In this document: positions 56,139 to 64,000 of the stretch, in pieces | Layout: each line of letters opens with the position of its first letter | How positions within the stretch are numbered: the first letter of the stretch is position 1 | Source: Thermus caldilimi | GTDB lineage: Bacteria; Deinococcota; Deinococci; Deinococcales; Thermaceae | Assembly (NCBI RefSeq): GCF_004684245.1 | Contig: NZ_CP038452.1 | Location: 1,350,796 to 1,414,795 of the forward strand | Length of the DNA: 64,000 nucleotides | Reading direction: 5' to 3' | The notes under the pieces: model-generated | What the model was told of the DNA's origin: nothing | What the model saw: only the letters and a program-made list of their open reading frames with translations | Databases searched by the model: none | Translations under genes and position numbers: made by a program

Positions 56139-56215
56139 GGCCCCGTGGTGTAGTTGGTTAACACACCCGCCTGTCACGTGGGAGATCGCGGGTTCGAGTC
56201 CCGTCGGGGCCGCCA
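56139..56215 (+). tRNA. tRNA-Asp (GTC)
   Basis: The acceptor stem GGCCCCG pairs with CGGGGCC; the anticodon GTC is in CTGTCAC. The T loop has GGTTCGAGTCC. The CCA end is encoded (56213-56215). Standard cloverleaf, no intron. First of a tandem pair. Confidence 0.95.
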
Positions 56216-56216
56216 G

Positions 56217-56292
56217 GCCGAGGTAGCTCAGTTGGTAGAGCATGCGACTGAAAATCGCAGTGTCGGCGGTTCGATTCCGCCCCTCGGCACCA
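56217..56292 (+). tRNA. tRNA-Phe (GAA)
   Basis: The acceptor stem GCCGAGG pairs with CCTCGGC; the anticodon is GAA in CTGAAAA. The D arm has AGCTCAGTTGGTAGAGC, and the T arm GGTTCGATTCC. CCA is encoded. Only one base separates it from tRNA-Asp, so they share a precursor. Confidence 0.95.
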
Positions 56293-56308
56293 GTGGGAAA
56301 GCGGAACT

Positions 56309-56337
56309 GCCCTCACATGGAGGGCGGTTTTTCTTTT
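56309..56337 (+). terminator. terminator after the tRNA genes
   Basis: GCCCTC (56309-56314) pairs with GAGGGC (56320-56325) around ACATG, followed by GG and TTTTTCTTTT. A typical intrinsic terminator. Confidence 0.85.
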
Positions 56338-56480
56338 CCTTAATCTAGGATCGCCATTTTTGCTACACTACCCCTGAAGGGGGTGGGAACCTGAAGCAAA
56401 CCTCTCCTCTGGGATTCCGGGTGGGTATTCAGGATAGAGATTTTCGGCGCTGAAGGCATTCATTCTTAAGGTATTGCCGG

Positions 56481-56501
56481 TGAATTTACGGGGTAAATTC
56501 A
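56481..56501. repeat. 9-bp inverted repeat
   Basis: TGAATTTAC and GTAAATTCA pair perfectly around GGG. AT-rich palindromes like this are rare in Thermus DNA. May be an operator, an RNA hairpin or a relic of mobile DNA. Confidence 0.6.
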
Positions 56502-56607
56502 AAAGGCTGTATTGGGCAAGCCGCGCCGGGCATCCCTGCCCCGCGGCTCCCTTTATTTTCTGACGGGCATTCCCCCAAACCCGGAAGGTTCCCCCTCTCC
56601 AACAGGG

Positions 56608-56647
56608 TACTACCCAGCTGGCCAGGGATGTGCTAAGCTGGGTAGTA
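56608..56647. repeat. 12-bp inverted repeat
   Basis: TACTACCCAGCT (56608-56619) and AGCTGGGTAGTA (56636-56647) are perfectly complementary with 16 bases between. Right arm ends in TATAAA, a possible -10 box. Part of the left arm, ACTACCC, also occurs at 56367. It could be the end of a small mobile element or an RNA stem. Confidence 0.6.
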
Positions 56648-56720
56648 TAAATCTGACTCACTCCCAAAAATTGTTAGGGTAATGGCGATTTTCACCGTTC
56701 TGATACCTATTCTTTCCCTC

Positions 56721-56749
56721 TTGACAGTATTGACAGACCCCCCTAAAGT
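56721..56749 (+). promoter_or_regulatory. promoter of the 29-residue peptide gene
   Basis: TTGACA (56721-56726) and TAAAGT (56744-56749) are 17 bases apart. A second TTGACAG copy begins 9 bases after the first (56730), giving a tandem repeat TTGACAGTA-TTGACAGAC. The repeat may bind a regulator. The transcript leader is about 50 bases, with a GGGG-CCGAA-CCCC stem. Confidence 0.7.
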
Positions 56750-56805
56750 GAAAGACAAGCAAACGGGGCCGAACCCCCGGAGGCGGAAGAAAAGGAGGGA
56801 TGAAG

Positions 56806-56895
56806 ATGAAGAAGCTGATCGCTAAGGTTCTGGCGCTTCTCGGCTCTCTGGTGGCTTTGGGACTGGCGGCTGGGGCGAGCACGCACTGGCAGTAA
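56806..56895 (+). CDS. 29-residue signal-peptide-like small protein
   Basis: MKKLIAKVLALLGSLVALGL followed by AAGASTHWQ. Positive N-terminus, a hydrophobic core of about 15 residues, then AGA, a possible signal-peptidase site that would release STHWQ. I chose ATG 56806, 7 bases after AGGAGG; an ATG two codons earlier sits only 1 base after it and is less likely. Own promoter, own terminator. It resembles exported pheromone precursors, and its N-terminus recalls AgrD-type cyclic-lactone precursors, but there is no Cys and no AgrB neighbour. It might also be a small membrane peptide or a toxin of type I. Function unknown. Confidence 0.6.
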   Translation: MKKLIAKVLALLGSLVALGLAAGASTHWQ

Positions 56896-56925
56896 AACGG
56901 CCATAAAAGGGCCGTTTTTTCTTTT
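56894..56925 (+). terminator. terminator of the peptide gene
   Basis: AAAACGGCC (56894-56902) pairs with GGCCGTTTT (56910-56918), loop ATAAAAG, then a T run TTTTTTCTTTT. It begins at the stop codon, so the gene is monocistronic. A strong terminator. Confidence 0.9.
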
Positions 56926-56946
56926 GCCCCCGGGAAGAGGGCCTTG

Positions 56947-56955
56947 TGCTATCCT
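56947..56955 (+). promoter_or_regulatory. extended -10 promoter of the HD-GYP gene
   Basis: TGC-TATCCT (56947-56955) matches an extended -10 element. It ends 9 bases before the ATG at 56965, behind the peptide terminator. Confidence 0.5.
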
Positions 56956-56964
56956 TAGGCCAGG

Positions 56965-58386
56965 ATGCTCCAAAAGCTCCGCAACTTGGAACTCCCTCCC
57001 CCCCGGGTCCTCGCCTTCATCCTGGCCGTCTTCGCCGCCTTTTGGCTCCTGGAAGGCTACCTCTTCCTACGCCAGGGGTTTCAGTTTCCCCCAGAGAACC
57101 TAAGCGGGTTGGACCTCCTCTTCTGGGCGGCCCTGATCTTCTGGAGCGTGCGGGTGGAGATCCGCCTTCCCTTGAACGCCAGCATGAGCCACCTCTTTCT
57201 CTTTGCCTTGGCCTTGGTGATCCTCGCTCCCCCCTGGCTTGCCCCCCTATGGGTCTTCCTCTTTCAATACAGCGGCAATACCTGGTACAAACAGCTCTTC
57301 AACCGCTCCCAGGACGCCCTGGCCACCCTGGCCGCCGCCTGGGTCTGGCAGTTTTTCCAGAGCAACCCCCTTTACCTAGGCAGCCTCAACCTCAGCGCCG
57401 GGGTGGGCATCGGCCTGGCCGCGGTGGTCTTTTTCGCCATCAACACCGGCTTGGTCACCCTCATCATCCACCTGGCCAGCGGGACCCCCTTGCGGAAGAT
57501 CTGGAAAAAGAACTATGGCTGGCTTGCCACCAGCTACTTCCTCCTCTCCCCCATCGCCCTCCTCCTGGCCCGGGCCTACGAGACCCCCCTCATGGCCAAC
57601 TGGGGGGGTTGGACGGTCCTCCTCTTCCTCATTCCCCTCTACTACAGCCGCTACTACTGGGACGAGAAGGTGCGCCTCGAGCAGGCCTTCGACGCCACCT
57701 TAGAGGTCCTCATGCACGCCCTCGAGGCCAAGGAACCGGAAACCCGCATGCACTCCGAGCGGGTGGCGGACATCGCCGCCGACCTGGCCCGGGCCTACTA
57801 CGGGGACGAGGCCAGGGCCATGGAGATCTACCGGGCGGCTCGCCTGCACGACATCGGCAAGATCGGCATCCCGGAAGCCCTCCTCCTCAAGCCCGACAAG
57901 CTCACGCCAAGGGAGTACCGGATCGTCCAGAGCCACACCACCCTGGGCGCCCAACTCCTGAAACCCGCGGAGAAGGTGGCCTTCGGCCCCCTGGTCTACA
58001 ACGTGATCCTCCACCACCACGAGCGCTGGGACGGCCGCGGTTACCCCAAGGAGCTTGCCGGGCACGAGATCCCCGAAGAGGCCCGTATCGTGGGCCTGGC
58101 CGACGCCTACGAGGCCATGACCGCAGGCCGCCCCTACCGCAAGGCCAAATCCTCCGAGGAGGCCTTGCGGGAAATCCAGGACCTTTCCGGCATCCAGTTT
58201 GATCCCAAGCTGGTCAAGCTCTTCACGGAGCTTTGGCACACCAACCCCCTGTGGCGCGACCGGGAAGCCTACCTACAGGCAAAGGAGGGATCGGTATCAC
58301 GCTTTACCTTGCCGCAGCTCTATTTGGAATCGGACTCGCCCTCGCCCTCGGAGCCAGGGCAAAGGACCTCGGAGGAATCGAGCTAA
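56965..58386 (+). CDS. membrane HD-GYP domain protein
   Basis: A 473-residue protein. The N-terminal half (1-240) has about eight hydrophobic segments and is a membrane sensor of unknown ligand. The C-terminal half is an HD-GYP domain: MHSERVADIAADL (His), ARLHDIGKIGIPEALLLKP (HD), HHHERWDGRGYP (GYP) and LADAYEAMTAGRPYR. By family knowledge HD-GYP enzymes degrade cyclic di-GMP. The C-terminus is a Ser/Pro-rich tail. It may control surface attachment or pili, encoded 2-4 kb away. Confidence 0.88.
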   Translation: MLQKLRNLELPPPRVLAFILAVFAAFWLLEGYLFLRQGFQFPPENLSGLDLLFWAALIFWSVRVEIRLPLNASMSHLFLFALALVILAPPWLAPLWVFLFQYSGNTWYKQLFNRSQDALATLAAAWVWQFFQSNPLYLGSLNLSAGVGIGLAAVVFFAINTGLVTLIIHLASGTPLRKIWKKNYGWLATSYFLLSPIALLLARAYETPLMANWGGWTVLLFLIPLYYSRYYWDEKVRLEQAFDATLEVLMHALEAKEPETRMHSERVADIAADLARAYYGDEARAMEIYRAARLHDIGKIGIPEALLLKPDKLTPREYRIVQSHTTLGAQLLKPAEKVAFGPLVYNVILHHHERWDGRGYPKELAGHEIPEEARIVGLADAYEAMTAGRPYRKAKSSEEALREIQDLSGIQFDPKLVKLFTELWHTNPLWRDREAYLQAKEGSVSRFTLPQLYLESDSPSPSEPGQRTSEESS

Positions 58387-58925
58387 GGGCCTCCTGGGCC
58401 TTTCTCCTGGCCGCCTTGGCGGAAGGGGGTCTGGCCTACGGCACCTACCGGGGCCTCTTCCAGCCCGAGTGGGCCGGGCCTCTGGCCAAGCTCCTGGTGC
58501 TGGCCCTGGTGGGCTATGGGCTTTACCGGAACCAGCACCTGAAAAGCCTCTACCTGGTGCTTTTCGGCCTTCTTCTGAACACCCTGGTCATCTTTGCCAA
58601 CGGGGGCCACATGCCGGTGAGCCTGGGTACCTTGAAAAAGGCAGGCATTGAGGGCTGGGAGGAGCTTTTAAAAACCAGGGGCGATGCGGTGCATAGCCTT
58701 TTGGACGAGTCCACCCGCCTCCCCTTCCTGGGGGATGTCATCCCCCTTCCCCCCTTGCGCAAGGCGGCGAGCCCGGGAGACCTCTTCATCCTGGCGGGAA
58801 TCGCCGGGGTGGTGGTGGAAGGAGCCTTGAGGGCAGGAGGAAGGCGGCTCCCCAGGCGCCAGGCAGGCCTCAGGGTGCTGGCCTTCCTCCTGCTGGTCTT
58901 TCTTCTCCTTGCCCTTCGCACCTGA
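58296..58925 (+). CDS. DUF5317 membrane protein
   Basis: A 209-residue protein with five or six hydrophobic segments and the DUF5317 hallmark NTLVIFANGGHMPVSLGTL. Its start is unclear. AGGAGG (58283-58288) is 7 bases before an ATC codon at 58296, but there is no ATG, GTG or TTG at that place. In-frame GTG at 58251 or TTG at 58233 would add 15-21 residues encoded within the HD-GYP gene. The end of the HD-GYP gene overlaps. Function unknown; DUF5317 proteins are often near regulators in thermophiles. Confidence 0.7.
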   Translation: MTLYLAAALFGIGLALALGARAKDLGGIELRASWAFLLAALAEGGLAYGTYRGLFQPEWAGPLAKLLVLALVGYGLYRNQHLKSLYLVLFGLLLNTLVIFANGGHMPVSLGTLKKAGIEGWEELLKTRGDAVHSLLDESTRLPFLGDVIPLPPLRKAASPGDLFILAGIAGVVVEGALRAGGRRLPRRQAGLRVLAFLLLVFLLLALRT

Positions 58926-58954
58926 GCCCGGCACCCCCTCGGCCCGGTGTAGTG

Positions 58955-58960
58955 TATATT
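58955..58960 (+). promoter_or_regulatory. -10 box upstream of hicDH
   Basis: TATATT at 58955-58960, without a good -35 box; the start codon is at 58998. GGAGG precedes it. Confidence 0.4.
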
Positions 58961-58997
58961 CCCAAGGAGGGGGCTTACCCCTAAGTCCGGAGGCAAT

Positions 58998-60002
<1,005 letters not shown>

Positions 60003-60018
60003 GGCTTCCGCCTGTGTG

Positions 60019-60055
60019 CCCCTCGAGGGAAGGGCCTCGAGGGGGTCGTCTTTCT
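60019..60055 (+). terminator. terminator of hicDH
   Basis: CCCCTCGAGG (60019-60028) pairs perfectly with CCTCGAGGGG (60035-60044), with loop GAAGGG, and GTCGTCTTTCTT follows. Confidence 0.8.
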
Positions 60056-60125
60056 TAAGGTCCTCGGGTATAACCCAAGGCGAAAAGGCCGGAAGCTCCC
60101 CTTCCCCACTACGGGCAAGAGCGTG

Positions 60126-60131
60126 TATACT
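60126..60131 (+). promoter_or_regulatory. -10 box of the pilMNOWQ operon
   Basis: TATACT at 60126-60131 lies 58 bases before the GTG at 60190, with AAGGAGG at 60179-60185. No clear -35 box. Confidence 0.5.
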
Positions 60132-60189
60132 GCAGGCAGGTTCGCTTATGGCTTATGGCGGCTACCCCGCTTTGTGTTAAGGAGGCAAC

Positions 60190-61322
60190 GTGCTTTCAGG
60201 TTTTAGCAAGCTATTCAAACCCCGCGTGGAGGCGCTGGGCCTGGAGATCGGCGCCGCCAATCTAAAGCTGGTGGAGCTCTCCGGAAATCCTCCCGCCCTC
60301 AGGACCCTGGCCACCCGGCCCACTCCCCCGGGAATGCTGGTGGAAGGGGTGATCGCCGAGCCCCAGGCCCTGGCTCAGGAACTCAAGGAACTTCTCACCG
60401 AAGCCCGGACCAAAAAGCGCTACGTGGTCACCGCCGTGCCCAACCCCAGCGTGATCCTGCGCACCCTTCAGGTGCCCAAGATGCCCCTCAAGGAGATGGA
60501 GGAGGCGGTTCGCTGGGAAGCGGAGCGCTACATCCCCTTCCCCGTTGACGAGGTGGTCCTGGACTTCGCCCCCTTAGATCCCCTGGCCGAGGTAGCTGAG
60601 GGGGAACAGGTGGAGGTGATGGTGGGGGCAGCCCGGCAGGAAGCGGTGGCCTCTTTGCTGGAAGCCCTGCGGGGAGCAGGCCTGACCCCCATCATTTTGG
60701 ATGTCAAACCCTTTGCCGGGCTTTATCCCCTGGAAGCCCAGCTCAGTAGCGACCCGGAGGGGATTTCCGTGGCGGTGGAGATCGGGGCGGAAAGCACCAG
60801 TCTGGTCCTCCTTAAGGGAAACCGCCCCTTGGCGGTGCGGATCCTCACCCTCTCCGGCAAAGACTTCACCGAGGCCATCGGCAAGAGCTTCGGCCTGGAT
60901 TTCCTCACGGCCGAGGAGGTGAAGCGCACGTATGGCCTCGCCACCATCCCCACCGAGGACGAGGAGCTCCTTCTGGACTTTGACGCCGAAAGGGAACGCT
61001 ACAGCCCCGCCAAAATCTACGACGCCATCCGCCCCGTTCTGGTGGAACTCACCCAGGAGATCCGCCGGAGCCTGGAGTTTTTCCGGGTGCAACTGGGGAC
61101 ATACAGCCGGAGGTAGGGTACCTCTATGGCGGGGGAAGCCGGCTTAGAGGCCTGTCCACCCTGCTTACCGATACCCTGGGGGTCGACTTCACCGTCCCCG
61201 ACCCCTGGCAGGGCATCCAGGTGGATCCCAGACGCTTCGACCTGGAAAAGATAAAGGAGATGGAACCGGAGTTCCTGGTGCCCGTGGGCCTGGCCTTACG
61301 GGGGGTGATGCCCCTTGATTAG
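60190..61322 (+). pseudogene. pilM: type IV pilus / competence protein PilM, with one-base frameshift
   Basis: Actin-like ATPase that anchors the inner-membrane pilus complex by binding the PilN N-terminus. MLSGFSKLFKPRVEALGLEI and LKLVELSG are the start; the ATPase fold runs to about residue 305. Then the frame breaks at the G run 61095-61098: LEFFRVQL is in one frame and DIQPEVGYLYGGGSRLRGLS, up to VGLALRGVMPLD, in another. One extra G would restore about 377 residues, the normal length. PilM is needed for natural transformation in T. thermophilus, and the rest of the operon is intact, so read error is likely. Confidence 0.9.
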
Positions 61323-61938
61323 GCTTAACCTTCTCCCCAAAAACCTGCGCCGCCGTATTGAACCGGGTTGGTGGCGTCTGGCAGCGGGGGCCTTTGCCCT
61401 GCTGACCCTTTCCCTTTTGGGCTTTCTCCACTACACCGCCTACACCGAACTTACCCTGGCCAAGCAGGAAAGGGATGCCCTGAAAGCGGAGGTGGAGGCC
61501 TTAAAACCCTTCATCGCCGAACAAAACCGCCTCCAGCAGGAGAGGAAGGCCCTCGAGGCCCTCCTCGCCATCCGGGAAGGCCTTAAGAAGAACTTTGTCC
61601 CCTGGTCCGAGTACCTGGCGGCCTTTATCCGGCAAATCCCTCAGCAAGGCGGACGCCTCCCCGTGGCCCTGCGCTCCGTGGGTACCCGGGCCATTCCCGA
61701 GGACGAGGCCAACCGGATGGCTCAAGCCGGGACCTATGACGGCAAAAAGGTCCAGGTGGAGTTCACCGTGCAGGGGGAAGCCCTGAACCAAAACGCCCTG
61801 GTGGGCTTCGTGCGGGCTTTTGAAACCTCGCCCCGATTCGGCATAGAGTTCCAGGGGGCTTCCCTGGACCAGAACCGGGGGCTTTACACCTTTAGCGCCC
61901 GGGTGGGCCTGGTGGGAGGTGGGGAAAGTGCTCGCTAG
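61315..61938 (+). CDS. pilN: type IV pilus / competence protein PilN
   Basis: A 207-residue inner-membrane protein. The N-terminal peptide IRLNLLPKNLRRR (the PilM-binding motif INLLP) precedes one membrane helix (LAAGAFALLTLSLLGFLHYT) and a coiled coil and globular domain. With PilM and PilO it forms the inner-membrane alignment complex. Start is TTG at 61315, inside the last codons of pilM (8-base overlap). Confidence 0.92.
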   Translation: MIRLNLLPKNLRRRIEPGWWRLAAGAFALLTLSLLGFLHYTAYTELTLAKQERDALKAEVEALKPFIAEQNRLQQERKALEALLAIREGLKKNFVPWSEYLAAFIRQIPQQGGRLPVALRSVGTRAIPEDEANRMAQAGTYDGKKVQVEFTVQGEALNQNALVGFVRAFETSPRFGIEFQGASLDQNRGLYTFSARVGLVGGGESAR

Positions 61939-62551
61939 ATTGGGACAGCGGGAGTGGGCCCTGATCGCCATCGCCCTCACCTTGGTGGTGGCCCTCCTCT
62001 GGTACTTTCTCCTCATCGTCCCCATGCGTCAGGAAACGGAAAGCGTGCGCCAGGAGATAGGCGCCCTTATCCCCGAGCGGGATAAAGGAAGGCAAGCCCA
62101 GCGCGCCCTTCCAGAACTCCGGGCCACCATCGCTGAGCTGCAAGCCGAGCGCCAAGCCTTTCTGAGGGCGCTTCCCAAGGAGGAACGGCTTTCCCAGGTT
62201 CTGAACGAGATCCTGACCGAAGCCCTAAGGAGCGGGGTCACGGTGCGCTCCTTCACCCGCTCCCCCACCTCGGCTCCGGTACCGGAGGTACGAGCGGTGA
62301 ACCTGGCCCTTTCCCTCGAGGCGCCCTTCCCCGAAACCTATGCCTACCTGAAGCGCCTGGAAGGACTTTCCCGTTTCAGCTCCCTTTCCGGGCTCAACCT
62401 CAGCGTCCAGGGCCAGGACTTGAATCCCCTTCTTTCCACCAGCTTGACCCTTACCCTCTACATGCTGGCCAAGGACCTCGGCCAACCCCAGGAAAACCCC
62501 CAGGCACAGGGGGCTCCATCCCCGCAAACCGGTCAAGGAGGTGGTCGGTGA
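61919..62551 (+). CDS. pilO: type IV pilus / competence protein PilO
   Basis: A 210-residue protein with one membrane helix (WALIAIALTLVVALLWYFLL), a coiled-coil linker (about 40-90) and a C-terminal ferredoxin-like domain. It pairs with PilN. A Gln/Pro-rich tail ends the protein. The start overlaps pilN by 20 bases (GTG at 61919; GTG at 61928 also possible). Confidence 0.9.
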   Translation: MGKVLARLGQREWALIAIALTLVVALLWYFLLIVPMRQETESVRQEIGALIPERDKGRQAQRALPELRATIAELQAERQAFLRALPKEERLSQVLNEILTEALRSGVTVRSFTRSPTSAPVPEVRAVNLALSLEAPFPETYAYLKRLEGLSRFSSLSGLNLSVQGQDLNPLLSTSLTLTLYMLAKDLGQPQENPQAQGAPSPQTGQGGGR

Positions 62552-63516
62552 AAGGTCTTCTAGCGCGCCTGGCCACGGCTTGGCGCAACCTACCCCAGTC
62601 CACCAAGCTCCTCCTGGCGGGCCTTCTCCTGGTGAGCGCCGTGGCGATTTGGTATGTGGGTTTCTACCTCCCGGCCCAGGTGCCCATGGAGGTGCAACCC
62701 ACCCCCGGCCAACCTCAGGTGCCCAGCCAGGGAGCGGAAGCCCCCAAGGCCATAGAAGCTCCACCCATCCCACCCCTCGCCGAAACCCCTCCACCGGGTC
62801 AAATGGCGAAGCTTAGCCCCGAGGCTTCTCCTTCCCAGGCCGCCCCTAAGGCAGGCGAGCCCATCTTGACCCCAGCCTTGCCCATCCCCAAAACCCAACA
62901 AGAGGCCCCCCTTCCAAACCCCTTTGTGCCCCTGGTGGTGGAAGCCCCACCTTCTCCCCCCGTGCCCTCCCCTGCCCCGGCACCTAGGCCCACTCCCGTA
63001 CCCCCAGGGGCCCCAGTCCGGGTAACCCAGGGAACACCCCTGCCCACCCCCAGCGTTCAAGCTCCACCCCGGCCTCTCCCGGGAAGCCAGGGAGCCCTGC
63101 CCGCTCCCAAGGTGCTTACCCCCGCTTTCCAGGTGGAAACCCCCAAAGCCCAGGTGGAAACCCCACCTCTCCTCACCCCACCCGCTGGCCTCGTGGAGGC
63201 TCCTTTACCCAGGGCACCCCAAACCCCAGAGGGGGGAAAGACCGAGCCTGCGCCTTCCCCCACCGCTTCCCCCAAAACCCCCTTGCAAGCCCTGGTGGAG
63301 GAGAAAGGCATCAAGCTGGCGGGTACGCTTTTGGGCCCGGTGAGCGTGGCTATCTTGGAAACCAAGGAAGGGTACCTGGTACTGCCCGTGGGCAGCCTTC
63401 TTCCAGGTAGCGAAGCAGTCCTCCGCCGCATAGAAAGCGACCGGGTGGTGCTGGCCTTGAAGGATGAAAGCTTGGAGATTGCTTTAGAAAAGATGCAAGC
63501 AGGAGGTGGTCAGTGA
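62548..63516 (+). CDS. pilW: pilus/competence protein PilW (PilP-like)
   Basis: A 322-residue protein. N-terminal membrane helix (LLLAGLLLVSAVAIWYVGFYL), then about 200 residues dominated by Pro, Ala and Thr, with repeats such as QVETPKAQVETPPLL, and a C-terminal beta domain (about 250-320) resembling PilP. In T. thermophilus the gene in this position is pilW, needed for transformation and for PilQ stability. The Pro-rich arm probably spans the periplasm to PilQ. GTG start overlaps pilO by 4 bases. Confidence 0.88.
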   Translation: MKGLLARLATAWRNLPQSTKLLLAGLLLVSAVAIWYVGFYLPAQVPMEVQPTPGQPQVPSQGAEAPKAIEAPPIPPLAETPPPGQMAKLSPEASPSQAAPKAGEPILTPALPIPKTQQEAPLPNPFVPLVVEAPPSPPVPSPAPAPRPTPVPPGAPVRVTQGTPLPTPSVQAPPRPLPGSQGALPAPKVLTPAFQVETPKAQVETPPLLTPPAGLVEAPLPRAPQTPEGGKTEPAPSPTASPKTPLQALVEEKGIKLAGTLLGPVSVAILETKEGYLVLPVGSLLPGSEAVLRRIESDRVVLALKDESLEIALEKMQAGGGQ

Positions 63517-64000
63517 GAAAGGCACTTATGAAACTTATGATCCCCGGCCTTTTGATCCTGGGCATGGGGGCTCTGGCGGGAAGCCTTCCCCAGGAACCCC
63601 GCTTTGACGCCAAGGTGGACCTGAAGGTATCCGAAAGCCAGGTGCGGGCCGGGTTTACCCTGCCCCTGGACGTGGTCCTGGAAGCCCTGGCCCGGAGCGT
63701 GGGCCTTCAGCCCCTTATCTACCGGGCCTACGATGCCTCCGGCGACCCAGCCAAGGCCCAGCCCCCTTTACCCAACATCAAGCTGGACTTCCAGGGCAAA
63801 CCCTTCCGGGAGGTCTGGGACCTCCTCTTCGCCACTTACGGCACCCAGTTCAACCTGGACTACCTCCTCCTGCCTCCCGACGTGGTGGTGGTGGCCCCCA
63901 CCCAGGTGATCACCGCCTTGGTAGACGCTCCAAGCCGCACCGGGGCCATGGAGCGGAAGCCCTACCTGGTGGCCATCCCCGAGATCGCCTACCGGCGCAC
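63513..64000 (+). CDS. pilQ: secretin PilQ, N-terminal part
   Basis: Starts with GTG at 63513, overlapping the pilW stop (GTGA), and runs off the right edge; about 162 residues seen. A signal peptide (LMIPGLLILGMGALAGSLPQ) is followed by an AMIN/STN-like domain with VRAGFTLPLDVVLEALARSV and IKLDFQGKPFREVWDLLFAT. By family knowledge and gene order, this is the outer-membrane DNA-uptake and pilus channel. The secretin core lies beyond the window. Confidence 0.9.
   Translation, partial: MRKALMKLMIPGLLILGMGALAGSLPQEPRFDAKVDLKVSESQVRAGFTLPLDVVLEALARSVGLQPLIYRAYDASGDPAKAQPPLPNIKLDFQGKPFREVWDLLFATYGTQFNLDYLLLPPDVVVVAPTQVITALVDAPSRTGAMERKPYLVAIPEIAYRR

Larger units (their letters stand above)
56340..56700. 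other. AT-richer, hairpin-rich intergenic stretch without gene
   Basis: About 360 bases with clearly lower GC than the surrounding DNA. No credible ORF: a 99-codon minus-strand frame (56368-56667) has atypical codon use and no start signals. It holds several inverted repeats, listed separately, and CCCC-TGAA-GGGG at 56371-56382. The location next to tRNA genes, a common integration site, suggests a decayed mobile element or an uncharacterised RNA. I cannot name either. Confidence 0.5.

Noticed and set aside
56368-56667. 99-codon minus-strand ORF between the tRNAs and the peptide gene
   Set aside because: Codon use is unlike that of neighbouring genes (many A/T third positions), it runs across hairpins, and no ribosome-binding site is visible.
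56658-56882. 74-codon minus-strand ORF opposite the peptide gene
   Set aside because: It is a shadow of the promoter and peptide sequence, with no start signal of its own.
62700-63250. Possible repeat array in the pilW gene
   Set aside because: The proline-rich repeats (VETPKAQVETPP and similar) are coding low-complexity sequence in frame with the gene, not a DNA repeat array or CRISPR.

Overview
The window is from a Thermus chromosome. It is very GC-rich, with G or C at almost every third codon position. Many GTG starts and leaderless promoters (a -10 box 6-8 bases before the start codon) are visible. Several loci are characteristic of the genus: a dnaK-grpE-dnaJ-dafA-clpB operon containing the DnaK-DnaJ assembly factor DafA, homoisocitrate dehydrogenase for lysine synthesis through alpha-aminoadipate, the NapA Na+/H+ antiporter, and a pilMNOWQ competence/pilus cluster. 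The strain looks close to, but not identical with, T. thermophilus.

Region 1 (1-11.5 kb): a partial NrnA-type phosphoesterase; a minus-strand operon aroA-cmk-CDP-alcohol phosphatidyltransferase-Nudix-SDR; and a large MalT/BTAD-type regulator broken both by a 1.2 kb IS4-type element and by a frameshift. Then come manA, a phosphoglucose/phosphomannose isomerase, endonuclease V, an acyltransferase and a frameshifted HU gene. Region 2 (11.6-23.1 kb): a protein quality-control island with ftsH, dnaK-grpE-dnaJ-dafA, clpB, a ferritin-like protein, a release-factor-like protein (baeRF/VLRF1), two Hsp20 proteins and a calcineurin-fold protein. Region 3 (23.1-30.5 kb): a bacterial histone-fold protein (DUF1931), a PsiE-like membrane protein, a KhtT/KhtU-like cation/proton antiporter pair, a ClpP-class membrane protease, a rhomboid protease, a CBS protein, napA and a Slt-type lytic transglycosylase.

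Region 4 (30.6-42.6 kb): dnaB carrying a LAGLIDADG intein, a protoglobin, and a tetrathionate-reductase-like molybdoenzyme operon (minus strand). The molybdoenzyme operon is divergent from a three-gene sensor (PhnD-like lipoprotein, histidine kinase, LuxR-type regulator). Region 5 (42.6-56.3 kb): gltB, lutABC, lepB, a patatin, a Ser/Thr kinase with a companion protein, an N-acetylmuramoyl-alanine amidase, OsmC, coaX, a lone SRA-like protein, and tRNA-Asp and tRNA-Phe.

Region 6 (56.3-64 kb): an AT-richer, hairpin-rich stretch next to the tRNAs, followed by a self-contained unit (promoter, 29-residue signal-peptide-like ORF, terminator). Then come a membrane HD-GYP protein, a DUF5317 protein, hicDH, and pilM (frameshifted), pilN, pilO, pilW and the start of pilQ.

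The most interesting unexplained element is the 29-codon peptide unit at 56.7-56.9 kb. Next are the chaperone/ribosome-rescue gene string and the lone SRA-like protein. Three genes (HU, pilM and the BTAD regulator) each lack one base in a G or C run. This points to homopolymer sequencing error at least as much as to biology, and should be checked first.
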